Shown piece by piece: positions 1-10,067 of a DNA stretch of 64,000 nt. The first letter of the stretch is position 1. Each line of letters begins with the position of its first letter. Source of the DNA: Dioszegia crocea (lineage: Eukaryota; Basidiomycota; Tremellomycetes; Tremellales; Bulleribasidiaceae); contig BCKK01000002.1 in the NCBI GenBank assembly GCA_001600615.1, positions 2,014,809 to 2,078,808 on the forward strand, given 5' to 3'. The position numbers and the translations under genes were made by a program. The notes beneath the pieces were generated by a model, which had not been told where the DNA came from, searched no databases, and was given only the letters and a program-made list of their open reading frames with translations.

Positions 1-645
1 TGATACCTGAGGGATGAGCAATTGCGGAGGGGCCAGACCTCACCTGGAAGATCCAAAACTTGTATTCTGGCGCCGTTATGCTGGAGTGTTCCGGGAACAG
101 TAGTCAGTGTTGTGAATTCGTAGCTGGCCACTTCGGAATGTGTGCCCCTGAACCATCAGTCTAGTGCTAGCAGCTGGAAGGCCGCGCGACGTACGTCAAT
201 TTCGACATCAGTGTCGATTTCCCCTGCTTGATCAGCCCACTATCTGATATCGACCATAGAGACACTTACCACAGAAGGGAACCCCACGAATCCGACACTC
301 GCTATCCCCGTTCTGGCCACATCGAACCCTAGACCTGGTCCGCCGCCACCACCTCCTCCTGGTGGAGCAATCAATTCTCGACGTAATTTGGCCAATTTAG
401 CTGTGATGTCAGCAATCAACACATGACCCTATCCGCTAGAATAGCTCACCCTTCAGTTGACCAAGATGGTAATTGGTAGCTTTGTTTTTCTGGCGACGTC
501 AGTATAGTTCAAAGTAGAGTCGACGGGCAAAGTTCCCATACCTGAGTCTTGGCCATCTCCTCCTCGACCTCCTTGATCTAAAAAGTCAGCTCGATGACAC
601 GATTCCGTCCTTCTGATCTGGCCTCACCCTTTGAGCTGTTGTCAT
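1..645 (-). CDS. RBG1: Rbg1/DRG1-type developmentally regulated GTPase, 5' part (cut by window edge)
   Basis: This is the N-terminal part of a DRG-family (Obg-HflX superfamily) GTPase, which in other fungi binds ribosomes with a Tma46/DFRP partner to support translation. Seven exons can be joined: 628-645, 542-577, 450-489, 270-400, 195-223, 44-147 and 1-6. All have GT-AG junctions in phase. The joined protein starts [18 protein letters not shown], continues [21 protein letters not shown] and a Gly-rich stretch, then has the G1 region [12 protein letters not shown] (split by an intron). Next come the switch region [11 protein letters not shown] and the G3 motif LDLPG. The order and spacing match DRG1/Rbg1, including its glycine run. 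The remaining G4/G5 and TGS parts lie left of base 1. The ATG at 645 is chosen because it joins directly to the conserved [12 protein letters not shown] helix. Confidence 0.9.
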
Positions 646-966
646 ACTGGGCAATAGCTGTAGCTGTGGCTACTTTTGCAGATGAATGTATGGCTGAGCG
701 AAATGTCTCTAGCTGCCGCAAGGATTTAGCGCAGGTGAAGGGTCTGACGTAATCCACCTTCCACTACTTACCTCTTTTGGCTCGTCTGAAACTCGACCGT
801 TTTGACTTCATCTCTCTGTTCATCAACTCGTTATACACCCCTCTTCTGCAGCACTGAGCCACTCCCCAGTCATCTCAGACAACTGGGGAATAGCTCATAC
901 GCATTCTTAGCCAATTTCTTCGGAGAAAATACATCAGAAGCACCGGTTTTGCCACCGTCCGCCACT
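646..966. other. Divergent intergenic region RBG1 / STS1
   Basis: This holds both 5' regions, for the GTPase on the minus strand and the Cut8-like gene on the plus strand. The open frame from about 802 to 966 continues upstream of the chosen ATG at 967 but has no in-frame ATG before it, so I treat it as leader. No clear TATA box or repeat is seen. Confidence 0.5.
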
Positions 967-2163
967 ATGGCGCGGCCTTCGGCACAGCAACCCCCTTCCG
1001 CCCTCTCTTTCCCCTCTGCCTCTCGGACCTCTTCGCTGGGGTTTGGATTCGCTTCCCCCTTCCCAGCTACCCGATCGCCATTTGGCGATGTAGCCAATAA
1101 CAATATCTACCCCTCCACTCCCACATCCTTCAACCCTTTCGCATCACCGACCGGTTTCCAAGCATCGTCATCTCAGGCAAAGCCTCTCAACAAGGCTAGA
1201 CCAATCCCCTCGGCGTCAAATGTGACTCCTCGTCTCTTGAAGCGGTCCCGGCATTCGACGTCCCCATCTCCTCCGGGCTCCCCTACCTCATCCATGTCCA
1301 TGTCCCCGCACGCCGGACATAAGCGACTATCTATCTCTCGACCGAAGAAGCAGAGGCAAGAGCAGGCTGCTGCAGTAAGCGAGGATCTTGATCTTGGATT
1401 GATGCTCGGTAAGTTGCAGGGAAAAATCATATCATCAGCCAGCTGACTCGTCAGCCACTCTCCCCCCGTCCACTCATCTTCAAATCCTTACGTCATTAAT
1501 GGCAAAGGACACATCCTTGCGCTCGACCATCTTAGCTGTGACCCCAGCACCTGATCTTGCCGTTTGTAACGATGAGTTACACCGAATCATGGATAGGATC
1601 TATCGGCAGTACGGAGAGCCAGGACAAGGGAGGTATTTGCTCAGCTGGGGAAGAGCAATCAATGATATCGTCACCTTTTCGCGAACAGTAAGTTCGTCTT
1701 AATTCTACTATGGAATCTAGCTGACAACCAGGCTACAACATATCTAGCCTTCTTCTACACCCCCCATCAAGGCATACCGACCGGTCTCCCCACGCTTCAC
1801 AATCTCCTATTCACGATATCCAAATATACCTTCACCCTCGTCCGACTTTTACCTCCAAACGTCGATCAATCCCCAGCCACATCAGCTCTTTCACAACTGG
1901 TCAATTCCCTCGTTTCTCGATGGCGCGAATGGGTATCAGACATCTCGAAAGACGTCAACGAGAAGGGCGAGATGTACCCATACTCGTCGGTCGTTGGCTG
2001 GGGCCAGAATTTTAACGAGTTGGTGGACCCAGAGCGGAACGGTCCAGACCGGTGTCCTGATCCTGGTCCAATCCGAGAACTTGCTGCTACCATTTCTGCC
2101 ATCAGGGACACATTCGTGGCGCAAATCGGGTGGTTGGCGGGGCCAGGAGGTGGAATGAGGTGA
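967..2163 (+). CDS. STS1: Sts1/Cut8-like nuclear proteasome tethering factor
   Basis: Three exons join in frame: 967-1408, 1455-1687 and 1732-2163. The first about 130 residues are Ser/Pro-rich and low complexity, with basic clusters TPRLLKRSR and SRPKKQRQ that could serve nuclear import. The rest is alpha-helical and fits the Cut8/Sts1 family: the LPPSTHLQILTSLMAKD helix, a six-helix-bundle-like core with IYRQYGEPGQGRYLLSW, and a C-terminal stretch VVGWGQNFNELV. In yeasts this family tethers 26S proteasomes to the nuclear envelope, with roles in mitosis and DNA repair. The ATG at 967 is the first in-frame ATG of the open frame. The family call rests on pattern recognition and could be a divergent relative. 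Confidence 0.72.
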
Positions 2164-2478
2164 GGTGACGAGTGTACGAGATGCTCGCGCTCTCTGTGTT
2201 GTATCAAGTGTGTATAGTATGTACGACATGGCCTGTGCGAGCCTTGCTGGTCTCTGGCACTTTGGCCTTATCCCCACTGATGATCTGATACAAGATGGAC
2301 TTATGTGATGGGCTCACTTAGATTTGCCCAGATTACGTGAGTTGGCGGGCCGCTTCGGGCCGAAAAACGCCGGTCGAGGTCCGGTTTAAAATAGTCGCGA
2401 GCTTGCAAGGGTGAGAGGCTCTGCAACCCCACTACAGATCCTACATTCACCAGCAGTATCTACCATCCTCCTTCCATC
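2164..2478 (+). promoter_or_regulatory. Intergenic 5' region of the DUF2264 gene
   Basis: A 315-bp gap after the Sts1 stop. A TTTAAAATA stretch near 2382-2390 lies about 90 bp before the ATG at 2479 and could act as a TATA-like element. A pyrimidine-rich leader precedes the ATG. No gene is seen. Confidence 0.35.
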
Positions 2479-4540
2479 ATGGTCCTACTACAGCCCAATG
2501 CCTTTCTAGGTAATCCCTTCAAAACGAGAGAAGATGTGGAGGCTGGATGTCGAGCTTGTGAGTCTGTCCACTGGGCCCCTTCCTTCCGTAGACGCTCGCT
2601 AACACATCAGTGCTTGACCCGCTTGCACAGCACACCTCTCCAGGTGGAGCTTTGCTATACTTCGCAAGCACTGCGACTCACTATGATCTCAAAGCCGTCG
2701 CGCTCGAGGCGTTCGCTCGGCCTCTCTGGGGCTTGTCCTCTCTCATTGCTGGCGGGGGAAAGTATGAGGGTGCCGACAGGTGGATTAGAGGATTCGCAGC
2801 TGGTACCGACCCAGAAAGCCCTGAATATTGGGGTGGGGCCAAGGCGAAGGATCAGAGAATGGTAGAAATGAGCCCCTTGAGCTTTGCGATCTGTATGGCG
2901 CCCGAGGTGTTCTTCCAGGTACGTCACACCCCCTTGGTAGCTCGCTGACGGGATAGAACCAGACCGACACTGTCAAGAAGAACATTGCGGCTTTCCTCGA
3001 GACGTGTATTGGCAAGCCTATGCCAGATACCAATTGGCTCTGGTTCCGCGTCTTTGCGAACCTTGCCTTACGGTCTATTGGCTCGGCATCCTTCAATCCG
3101 GATCAGATGGCGAAGGATCTCGCTCGACTCGAGGAGTTCCAATTGCCAGGACATGAGGCTGTAGGTGGCGCAGAGGCATCAGCAGGGTGGTCAAGGGATG
3201 GGCCAGAGGGAGTGGAGCAGCTCGACTATTACTCTGGAAGCTTTGCAATTCAGTTTGCGCAGTTGACATATGCCAAGCTGGCGAAGGAAAGCGATCCGGA
3301 ACGGGCGGCGAGGTATCGCCAGCGCGCGGTAGACTTCTGCCAGGATCTGGTGTACTACTTTGACGAGAATGGTGAGCATACCCTCGGTGTACAATGCTGA
3401 TGGCTAGGATCTGGAATCCCCTTTGGCCGATCGATGGTATACCGCTTCGCCATCATTGGTGCCTTCTCCGCTCTCGCACTCGCGGATGTCGAGCCCCTGC
3501 CTCTGCGATGGGGCCATATCAAAGGCCTCGTCCTTCGTCATCTCCGCTCATGGAATGCCGACGCCGATATCTTCCGGTCAGACGGTACATTGACCATCGG
3601 GTATAAATACGACAACATGAACATGACGGAGAACTACAATGCGCCAGGATCTCCATACTGGTGTATGAAGGCATTTGCATGTCTCTCCGCCCCCGCCTCT
3701 CACCCATTCTGGACATCCGAAGAACTCCCATTCCCCACTATCGCCCCCCTCAAATCCCTCCCTGATCCAGGACACATCATGTGTCGGTTCGCCGGCCATA
3801 CCTTCCTCCTCTCTTCTGGCCAATTCGCGCACTACTACCTCCGACACGCCTCGGCGAAGTATGGCAAGTTTGCCTATTCGTCGACCTTCGGATTCTCCTG
3901 CCCTTCTGGAGATCTGGGCGTGGAGCAAGTAGCGGGGGACAGCATGTTGGCCCTGAGGGATATCTCGGCTGGAACAGAGGGTGCCGACGGGGAAACATGG
4001 CGAGTCCGTCGATTACCCTTAGATGCCAGGATAGTAGGGAGAGGGACAGACGAGGTCCATCTTCGCTCCAAGTGGAGACCTTGGTCAGATGTGGAAGTTG
4101 AGACATGGCTCGTGCCTCCTCAACCAGCCTCACCGGCGTGGTATCTCCGGGTACACAAAATCACCTCGGGTCGGAAATTGGCAACTTCCGAAGGCGGCTG
4201 GTCGACATATGGTCAAGGGGAAGACGGACGGGCGCTCATCCAGGCGTTCTCTGGCGAGTCCAGTGTGGGTGGAGACGAGGCCAAGGGATGGGCGAGAGCA
4301 GCGACGAAAGGTGGATGCGCGGGTGTCTTGGATTTGTCCAAGGTCGTCAGGGCTGGCAAGTTGATTCAGGCCGACCCAAACTCAAACGTCATTTTCTCGA
4401 GGAGTATCTTGCCTGCTTTGGAAGGTGAGGCGGAGGGTACGGTATGGTTAGCCACGGCGGTGTTTGGGTGCCCGCCGGGAGTGGCATGGGAGGCTGAATG
4501 GGAGAAGAGGCCTGTGGTCCCTGCGTATGTCAGTTCGTAG
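2479..4540 (+). CDS. DUF2264 family protein
   Basis: Four exons. Introns follow GCRA (donor near 2560), VFFQ (donor near 2919) and DENG (donor near 3372), each with GT...CTGA...AG. The protein of about 620 residues opens with the DUF2264 hallmarks [19 protein letters not shown] and [18 protein letters not shown], then [61 protein letters not shown] and the mid-protein block [15 protein letters not shown]. The N-terminal 380 residues are the family core, probably an alpha/alpha barrel resembling carbohydrate-active enzymes. The C-terminal part is the usual beta-rich extension. No enzymatic activity is established for the family as far as I know, so substrate is left open. No signal peptide is evident. 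Confidence 0.88.
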
Positions 4541-4616
4541 GGTACGAGGTCGGATCAGAACTTATGCATGAGCACGCAACCATCATGACTATTGTCCAAA
4601 GAGATGCATCGCACCA

Positions 4617-6121
4617 TTACCCAACCCTCTCTTTCAATCTATAACAGCTCAGGATTCCCACGGCGCCCAGGATACAGAACCCACTAAACACATAGAAGAT
4701 GTTGCCCTCCCCATTATGTGTCAATCCCGCCAGCCAGTGCTGGAGAGGCAAGAATGACGCTCCCATCCCGAAGTTCAAAGTCCAATTTAGAGCTAGACCG
4801 ACCGACCCTGCAGCAGTGACGGCTCGTTTTGGCATGGCTTCGGGCAAGACGACCCAAGTGACTGGACCTAGACCGAGAGAGAAGGCGGCAACGAAGGTGA
4901 GGATTGCAATGACTGACAGGGGCTGCGAGGGGGCGTTGAGGCCGATAGCGAGTAGGAGCGCGGAGATGGACATTGCCGTAGCTGAGAATAGGAGGATGGG
5001 CTTTGAGCCAAGGCGCTGATTCGTTAGCAAGAGTCAAAAAGGGGATGAATTTGGACTTACTTCAATAATGAAAGCTGGTACGACTGTTATAGGGAGTTTG
5101 AGGAGGACGATGCCGAGGGCGATGAACTTCGAGTTGCCTTGGAAGACGGGGGTTAGAATTCGGGTGCTGAAGTACATGACGGGTGAAATACCGCATAGCT
5201 GCTGTACGAGCTGAGTGACAATGACAAGTAGGACTGTGGAGTCAGTCAAAGCGTACATCAGGGGACATGGGACACTTACATCCCCGCCTCACGACGGAAT
5301 CCTTCGAGAAGACCAATTCCTTGATGCTCATTGTCCCTTCCTCGCTTCCATCATCTTGCGCCTGAGGCAGAAGTGGCCGATCTTCCCCATTTGTACCTTG
5401 CTCAAACTCCGCCGATGCTGTTGTGCCAGGCAAGAAGAAGCTCCCAATCAACTGCAGCACCGCGATGCCTACAGCCACCAGGAAGACCCATCTCCATTTG
5501 GTCGGTTCCCCCAAGGGCAATGAGAGAGATTGTCCGATAAGAATACCAACGACGATGAAGAATTGGTTGGCGATTCCCAGAGATTTCTTCATTGAAGCTG
5601 GGGCAATCTCGGAGAGGTACAAGGGGACAAGGACAGTGGCGAGGCCGCATCCGAACCCGATTATAATCCTGCTTGTTTAGCCAATATCCAAAGGAGGGGT
5701 ATATCTAAACTCACCTGCCGACCAGAAGCAAAGTGTAGGTACTGGCAAGGCCAGTGACGGCTGAACCGACCAACACTGAGAATGCCGAGACGCGTAATGT
5801 CCCCACACGTCCAAGCCGTTTGGCCATAGCATCAGTTGATAGTGCGCCGACGAGACCGCCGAGTGTGAAGATGGCGACGATCAGACCGAATTGCGTAGTC
5901 TAAAGTTTTATCAGATATCGTTGATGAATCTTTGTCATGGCTAGACTTACTGTTAAGGGGACGCAGCTTGATAGCCAGGCATGGTCGCGTAGACCAGATT
6001 GGGTGTGAGGGCAAGTCACAACATCTTGGATTCCGTTGAATGATGAGATCCCAAATCCGTATTGCAGCGTATGTAGTGCCGCCCAGGCAGTATTGATCGC
6101 GATGGCTGTTCTGGAGGCCAT
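4617..6121 (-). CDS. MFS sugar transporter (Vps73/YBR241C-like)
   Basis: A twelve-helix major facilitator of the sugar porter family. The first exon reads MASRTAIAINTAWAALHTLQYGFGISSFNGIQD. Later exons carry the loop 2-3 motif as GGLVGALSTDAMAKRLGR, the GRIIIGFGCGLATVLVPLYLSEIAP block, and the central QQLCGISPVMYFSTRI block. They also carry the loop 8-9 segment ERLGSKPILL, the late block LGLGPVTWVVLPEAMPKR and a short C-terminus ending KERVG. The lack of long tails and the QQLCGISPVMYFST motif point to the GLUT-like fungal group that includes the vacuolar Vps73-type proteins rather than high-affinity hexose transporters. The start at 6121 is preferred; an in-frame ATG at 6169 would add 16 residues. 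Its stop is 77 bp from that of the DUF2264 gene (convergent). Confidence 0.85.
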
Positions 6122-6481
6122 GATGAGGTGAAGAGAGTCGATAGATGGCAATGTCAGGCCAGAAACCAATTTACAGCTGTATCTCGGACCGGCAGAACCG
6201 GCGCCGGATGCCGACCGAGAGTGAGTATGTAAGATGAACCACGACTATCTCTCCTGAGGCCTGCATGCTCGCGTTCCTCATAAGTAAAGCGAGAAGATGG
6301 TCGCTGATCAGGCAAAGCGAGAAGATGGTCATTGGAATGATTATAGATTTCATGTAAGGGAAGTATGGCTACACTGCTACGCAGAATTAATTATGGAATG
6401 TACTGAATGAGAAGCTCGTCTCCCGCCATCTAAAGCCTCTTCGGCTGACGCTCGACTCGACAAACACTGATCAATGACAGA
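6122..6481. other. Intergenic region between opsin 3' end and sugar transporter 5' end
   Basis: A 360-bp gap holding the transporter promoter and opsin terminator. It includes a 17-bp direct repeat (6286-6302 and 6314-6330). No gene is seen. Confidence 0.4.
6286..6330. repeat. 17-bp direct repeat, 28-bp period
   Basis: AAAGCGAGAAGATGGTC occurs at 6286-6302 and again at 6314-6330. It looks like a small tandem duplication in the 5' region of the sugar transporter. Confidence 0.8.
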
Positions 6482-7600
6482 TTAGTGAGTGACGGTGGCC
6501 GACTCGGAAACACGAGGGGGGTTGTCGACAATGGTGGTGGTGGCGGGGGTGGCGTCGTGCCTTCCGCGGCGGGAGAACATGCCAGACTTGGCAGCGGGGG
6601 TGATGGGAGCGGCGCCGTCGGTGGTACGGGGGTGCTTCTCCCTGTCGAAGTGGGTGACCGCGGCGGCAGAGTCGGTGAACTTGCCAGATGAGAGCTGGAG
6701 GGCAGTGAGATCGAGCTTGGAGAGGGAGAAGAGGTGGTAGATGATGAAGACGGGCTTGGCGAGGACATCAAGGACACCGTAGAAGATCATCTCGCCGTCG
6801 GGGTGAATGAGGGATCCACCGTCCGCCACACCCCAGGCAATGGGGTATAGCAGCCAGAGGAAGGAGAGGACGATAGCGGAGCTGGTGAATGACCGCTTGA
6901 AGTCGGGGCCGAGGGCACCAGCGGACTGGCGAGCAGGGCCGAAGAGCACCCACCAAATGTAGAAGAGGGCAAGGTTACCTGCGGGTCAGCGATAGTAATG
7001 TGGATATTTAGACTGAGTGACTTACCGAACACGTAGTAACCCCACTTGTAGGTGGAGGCGACCAAGGCACCGACAAGACCGGTGATGATCATGACCAAGT
7101 CGAAGAAGACAAGGGTGATGATGTCGGAGAGGGGAAGACCAGAAGCGAGTGTCAACTCGAGCAGGAGAGCGGGAGTGGTGACGACCCAGTCGATGTATCG
7201 GACATACTGATTCGTCAGATGCTGATCATGCAATGGCGCGGTAGTAGACTTACCCAGATCTGCCTGAGGACACCGACGGGGTAGCCGTCGTGAGCGAACT
7301 CAGCGGCGATGGGGGTGGAACCAAGGTTGGAGGCCATGGAGAAGTAGGCGATGCAGGCGGTGGTGAGGATGATCATACTGAGCTGATGGAATAGACGCTG
7401 GCCGCGAGGAATGGTGAAGTGCCATCCGATGACAACCAGGTCCGTCACGAGCATGATCGCAAAGACTGCCCATAGCTGAAATGATCAGCAGGTGCTCTCA
7501 GAGTGGTGGCAAGGGAAAGACTTACCCAGTCCGAGCCACGGGTGGTGATACCCAACTGGGAATACCTGTCGGGGTTGACGAGGAGAGCGTCGTTTGCCAT
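6482..7600 (-). CDS. OPS1: Microbial (type I) rhodopsin, Ops1-like retinal-binding opsin
   Basis: A seven-helix retinal protein of about 310 residues in four exons, starting MANDALLVNPDRYSQLG. Helix C reads YVRYIDWVVTTPALLLEL. It keeps the Arg and the primary proton acceptor Asp (bacteriorhodopsin R82 and D85 positions) and the TTP turn, and has Glu where bacteriorhodopsin has Asp96. Helix G reads FYGVLDVLAKPVF, with the counter-ion Asp and the Schiff-base Lys. The Lys separates it from Hsp30/Orp1-like proteins, which lack it. It should therefore bind retinal and is probably a light-driven proton pump or photosensor in the plasma membrane or an internal membrane. The C-terminal tail of about 70 residues is Ala/Thr/Pro-rich and hydrophilic, ending SESATVTH. 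A TATA box and a CRE-like palindrome lie upstream. The gene symbol is by analogy with Cryptococcus. Confidence 0.93.
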
Positions 7601-7687
7601 TGTGAGTGTGGGTGTTGGTGGGTGGCGAAAGCTATAAGTTCTCGAAGATGAATGATAGTGGGGGTGGTGTACGATGTGATCTTGCCT

Positions 7688-7695
7688 CTTATATA
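7688..7695 (-). promoter_or_regulatory. TATA box of the opsin gene
   Basis: TATATAAG on the minus strand, 88 bp upstream of the opsin ATG, is a full match to the TATA consensus. Most genes in this window lack such a clean box, which suggests regulated rather than constitutive expression. Confidence 0.6.
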
Positions 7696-7800
7696 CCTGT
7701 GAATCTCTACTCTGCCCACGTCTGCATCGGCATCGGGCTGTCGCAGCCTGTCCTGTGACTTTACATTCCCACCCGCAACCAAAAGTCAAATCTGCGTCAC

Positions 7801-7808
7801 TGACGTCA
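7801..7808. promoter_or_regulatory. CRE-like palindrome TGACGTCA upstream of opsin
   Basis: A perfect eight-base ATF/CREB site 200 bp upstream of the opsin ATG. This is the consensus for bZIP factors of the Atf1/Sko1 type. Functional use is inferred from position only. Confidence 0.4.
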
Positions 7809-8292
7809 TGCTATTTGGTTCCAGTCTATTTCAATCTATTTTGGATCGTTTACGGCCTCTCCGCCTACCAATCTTCACCCAAACCGTTCGGCCGCGCACA
7901 ACTGGCCGTAAAAGATGATATCATGAACACCACCTGTCGGTGCAGATCACGTAGGCACGGCACACGTCTCGACGCCGAAATTGTGGTTAGCTTCGGAGCG
8001 GGACATGGCAATGCCGTCTTCGGCCCTCCTTACTTCAGCTTGCAGGATCATGGGATCTGAAGAATGCTGTAAGTCAGTGATCGTACCGTATGCATCCGAT
8101 GATGTGGACACCGGGAGATATCGGCGGGTGGCAAATGATGTGGGTGGCGAAACCTGTGGCGACTCCACCTCAGGCCTCAGAACTAGCAAGCGGCGTTTAC
8201 TGGAGGACATCGACGTCGTTCTGTTTCTCGTAGCATGCTGATTCATATCTCTATAGTCATCTTCATACGATCGCCCATTACTAATCTACAGC

Positions 8293-9372
8293 TTAAGCTG
8301 CCTTGGGCTTGTTTCGCTCAAAGCATTGTCGAAGAGTCTCGATCTGAGGGAAAGCAGCACGACTTTCAGCCAAATCGACGTTGTATCCAATACGATCGAA
8401 GAACTGCACACATCAGCTACGCTGAATCTGACCCAAGTCACCGCAAGAAACCACACTGATTACTCACATTGGCCACGTCTCTAGGCGTACTGATAAACTT
8501 CCTCCCAAACCCAGTTGCCAGCTTGAATCCCAGGGGCGTGTCCACCTCCTCGCCCATGACTTCGCGGTATGTCTGCTTCAACTCTTCCATGTCGATCGCG
8601 TCGCCCGCCAGATCGAGCACCTTCCACCTTGCCGGCTCCTCAAACGCGCGCGCTGCGCCAACCCCGATATCGCGCGTGCTGACCATCTGATGCTTCCGCT
8701 TGGGGTTCTGCTTGAACGTGTGGCAGATGAGCATAGTGCGGCCGGCGCGAAGAAAGGTAGGGGCGGAAGTCAGGAGGTTGTCCATGAATTGGGCGGGGCG
8801 GAGGAAGGTGGTGTGGGGGATGGAGAGTGTATCGATGTGTTTCTCGACTTTGCGTTTGCACTCGAAGATGTCAGTGCCGGTCGTGGGCGCATCGCCGAAG
8901 TTGGTGGACAGGTAGACGAGGTGAGTGACACCAAGGTCAACGCAGAGATTTGCAATGGCGATACCTGATAATCAGCTTTATATCATTTAGCTGCACTAGA
9001 AACTCACCTTGCGCTGTGTCAGCGGTGGTCGAGACGTACCCCTGACAGCTGAACACCCCATACACCGACCCTTTCACGTAACCCAGATCCGCGATGGCTT
9101 TGCTGGGGTTGTCCATACCGTCGGCCGGGATCTGTTTGGCAATCACTCGGGGGAGTGCAGCGAGACGACGCGAGGTTGACGAGTTTACATCTCGGCTGAG
9201 AGCAATGAGGGAGAAGTCGCTGGCGAGGGGATTGGTAGACTTGGAAAGCTCCTGCAGATGTCAGCGGACAGAGGACGATAGATGAAAGCCGACGCGCACT
9301 GACCTCAATCAAGGAGCGACCAATGTTGCCTGTGGCGCCAAAGATGAGAATGACCTTTGATCCGGTAGTCAT
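8293..9372 (-). CDS. NmrA-like NAD(P)-binding oxidoreductase
   Basis: A Rossmann-fold protein of the atypical short-chain dehydrogenase NmrA/HSCARG group. The N-terminus MTTGSKVILIFGATGNIGRSLIE carries the GATGNIG dinucleotide loop. Later blocks are DNPSKAIADLGYVKGSVYGVFSCQG, TQGIAIANLCVDLGVTHLVYLS, HTTFLRPAQFMDNL and VSTRDIGVGAARAFEE, all typical of the family order. No catalytic Tyr-x3-Lys pair is obvious, which fits redox-sensor or NAD(P)H-binding regulators in this family. Some members are real reductases, so activity is left open. It has four or five exons; the last ends ERNKPKAA. A strong TATA box lies 106 bp upstream of the ATG. Confidence 0.82.
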
Positions 9373-10067
9373 GGTGATGTGAAGGTTGAGTGATAGAGTA
9401 ACTAGGTCCGAGGAGTTGCTGTATGTTGTTGTAGTGATGTGGGAGGGGATGGCTCGATGAAGATGGGCAGGTCCGTCCTTATATATAGGCAATCTGTATC
9501 TCGGTGACCGACCAATGCGGTGTATTCTTGCCTGCCAACCAAAGGGTATGTTTACTCTGACCATCGTGGACTGCGAAAGGAGGGGGGTTGCTAGCAGCAA
9601 ACTTAGTTGGCGGTCATGCGGACCCGTGCCCGCGAGCCTCGGTTTCAAAGTCTCGACCTCGGTGTTTCAGATCTACAGCGGCAGATGATGCTCGACCGAA
9701 CTTCGGATGCTTCGGAGGCGAACATCGCGGTACTCGGGCACGGTGCGAAGCGGACTTCATGGGAGTTGAGGCCAGGGATCAAGAAGCATGGAAGTGGCCG
9801 TGGAAGGGGTTGGTGGTTGGTGGGCAAAGGGAACAGCGCTCGGGCCCGAACCAACCACAATATTGCCTAAAGCGGTAATATTGCTTCACTGATGGACGAA
9901 GCTTTTCCCCGTTGTGCCCTTCGTTTCATCTCGTTAGACCCATGCTGCCTGGCTATCGCGAGCGTTTGCGGGTAGATTATAAACATCAATGATACGCTAC
10001 TGCTACTGCCAGTTGGAGCTGGCCTGGCCGAGCTTCCCGATCCTCCGGTCCCAAACCGGTCCGGTCA
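9373..10067. other. Intergenic region between NmrA-like 5' and Rab18-like 3' ends
   Basis: A 695-bp gap. The left part is the NmrA-like promoter. From about 9560 to 9900 the sequence is GC-rich with overlapping short open frames on both strands, none with a recognisable product. No RNA gene is seen. Confidence 0.45.
9478..9485 (-). promoter_or_regulatory. TATA box of the NmrA-like gene
   Basis: TATATAAG on the minus strand within a longer alternating AT stretch (9477-9489), 106 bp before the ATG at 9372. A full consensus match. Confidence 0.55.

Larger units (their letters stand above)
7601..8292. other. Intergenic region between opsin 5' and NmrA-like 3' ends
   Basis: A 692-bp gap. The right-hand side (7601 to about 7850) is the opsin promoter with a TATA box and a TGACGTCA site. 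From about 7860 to 8292 I see no conserved coding signal, and the short open frames there have no splice-joinable neighbours. Confidence 0.45.

Noticed and set aside
8120..8140. PACE-like GGTGGCAAA near 8128, as used by Rpn4 at proteasome genes
   Set aside because: It is next to the NmrA-like gene, not a proteasome gene. RPT5's promoter lacks it. A nine-base match in 64 kb is easily chance.
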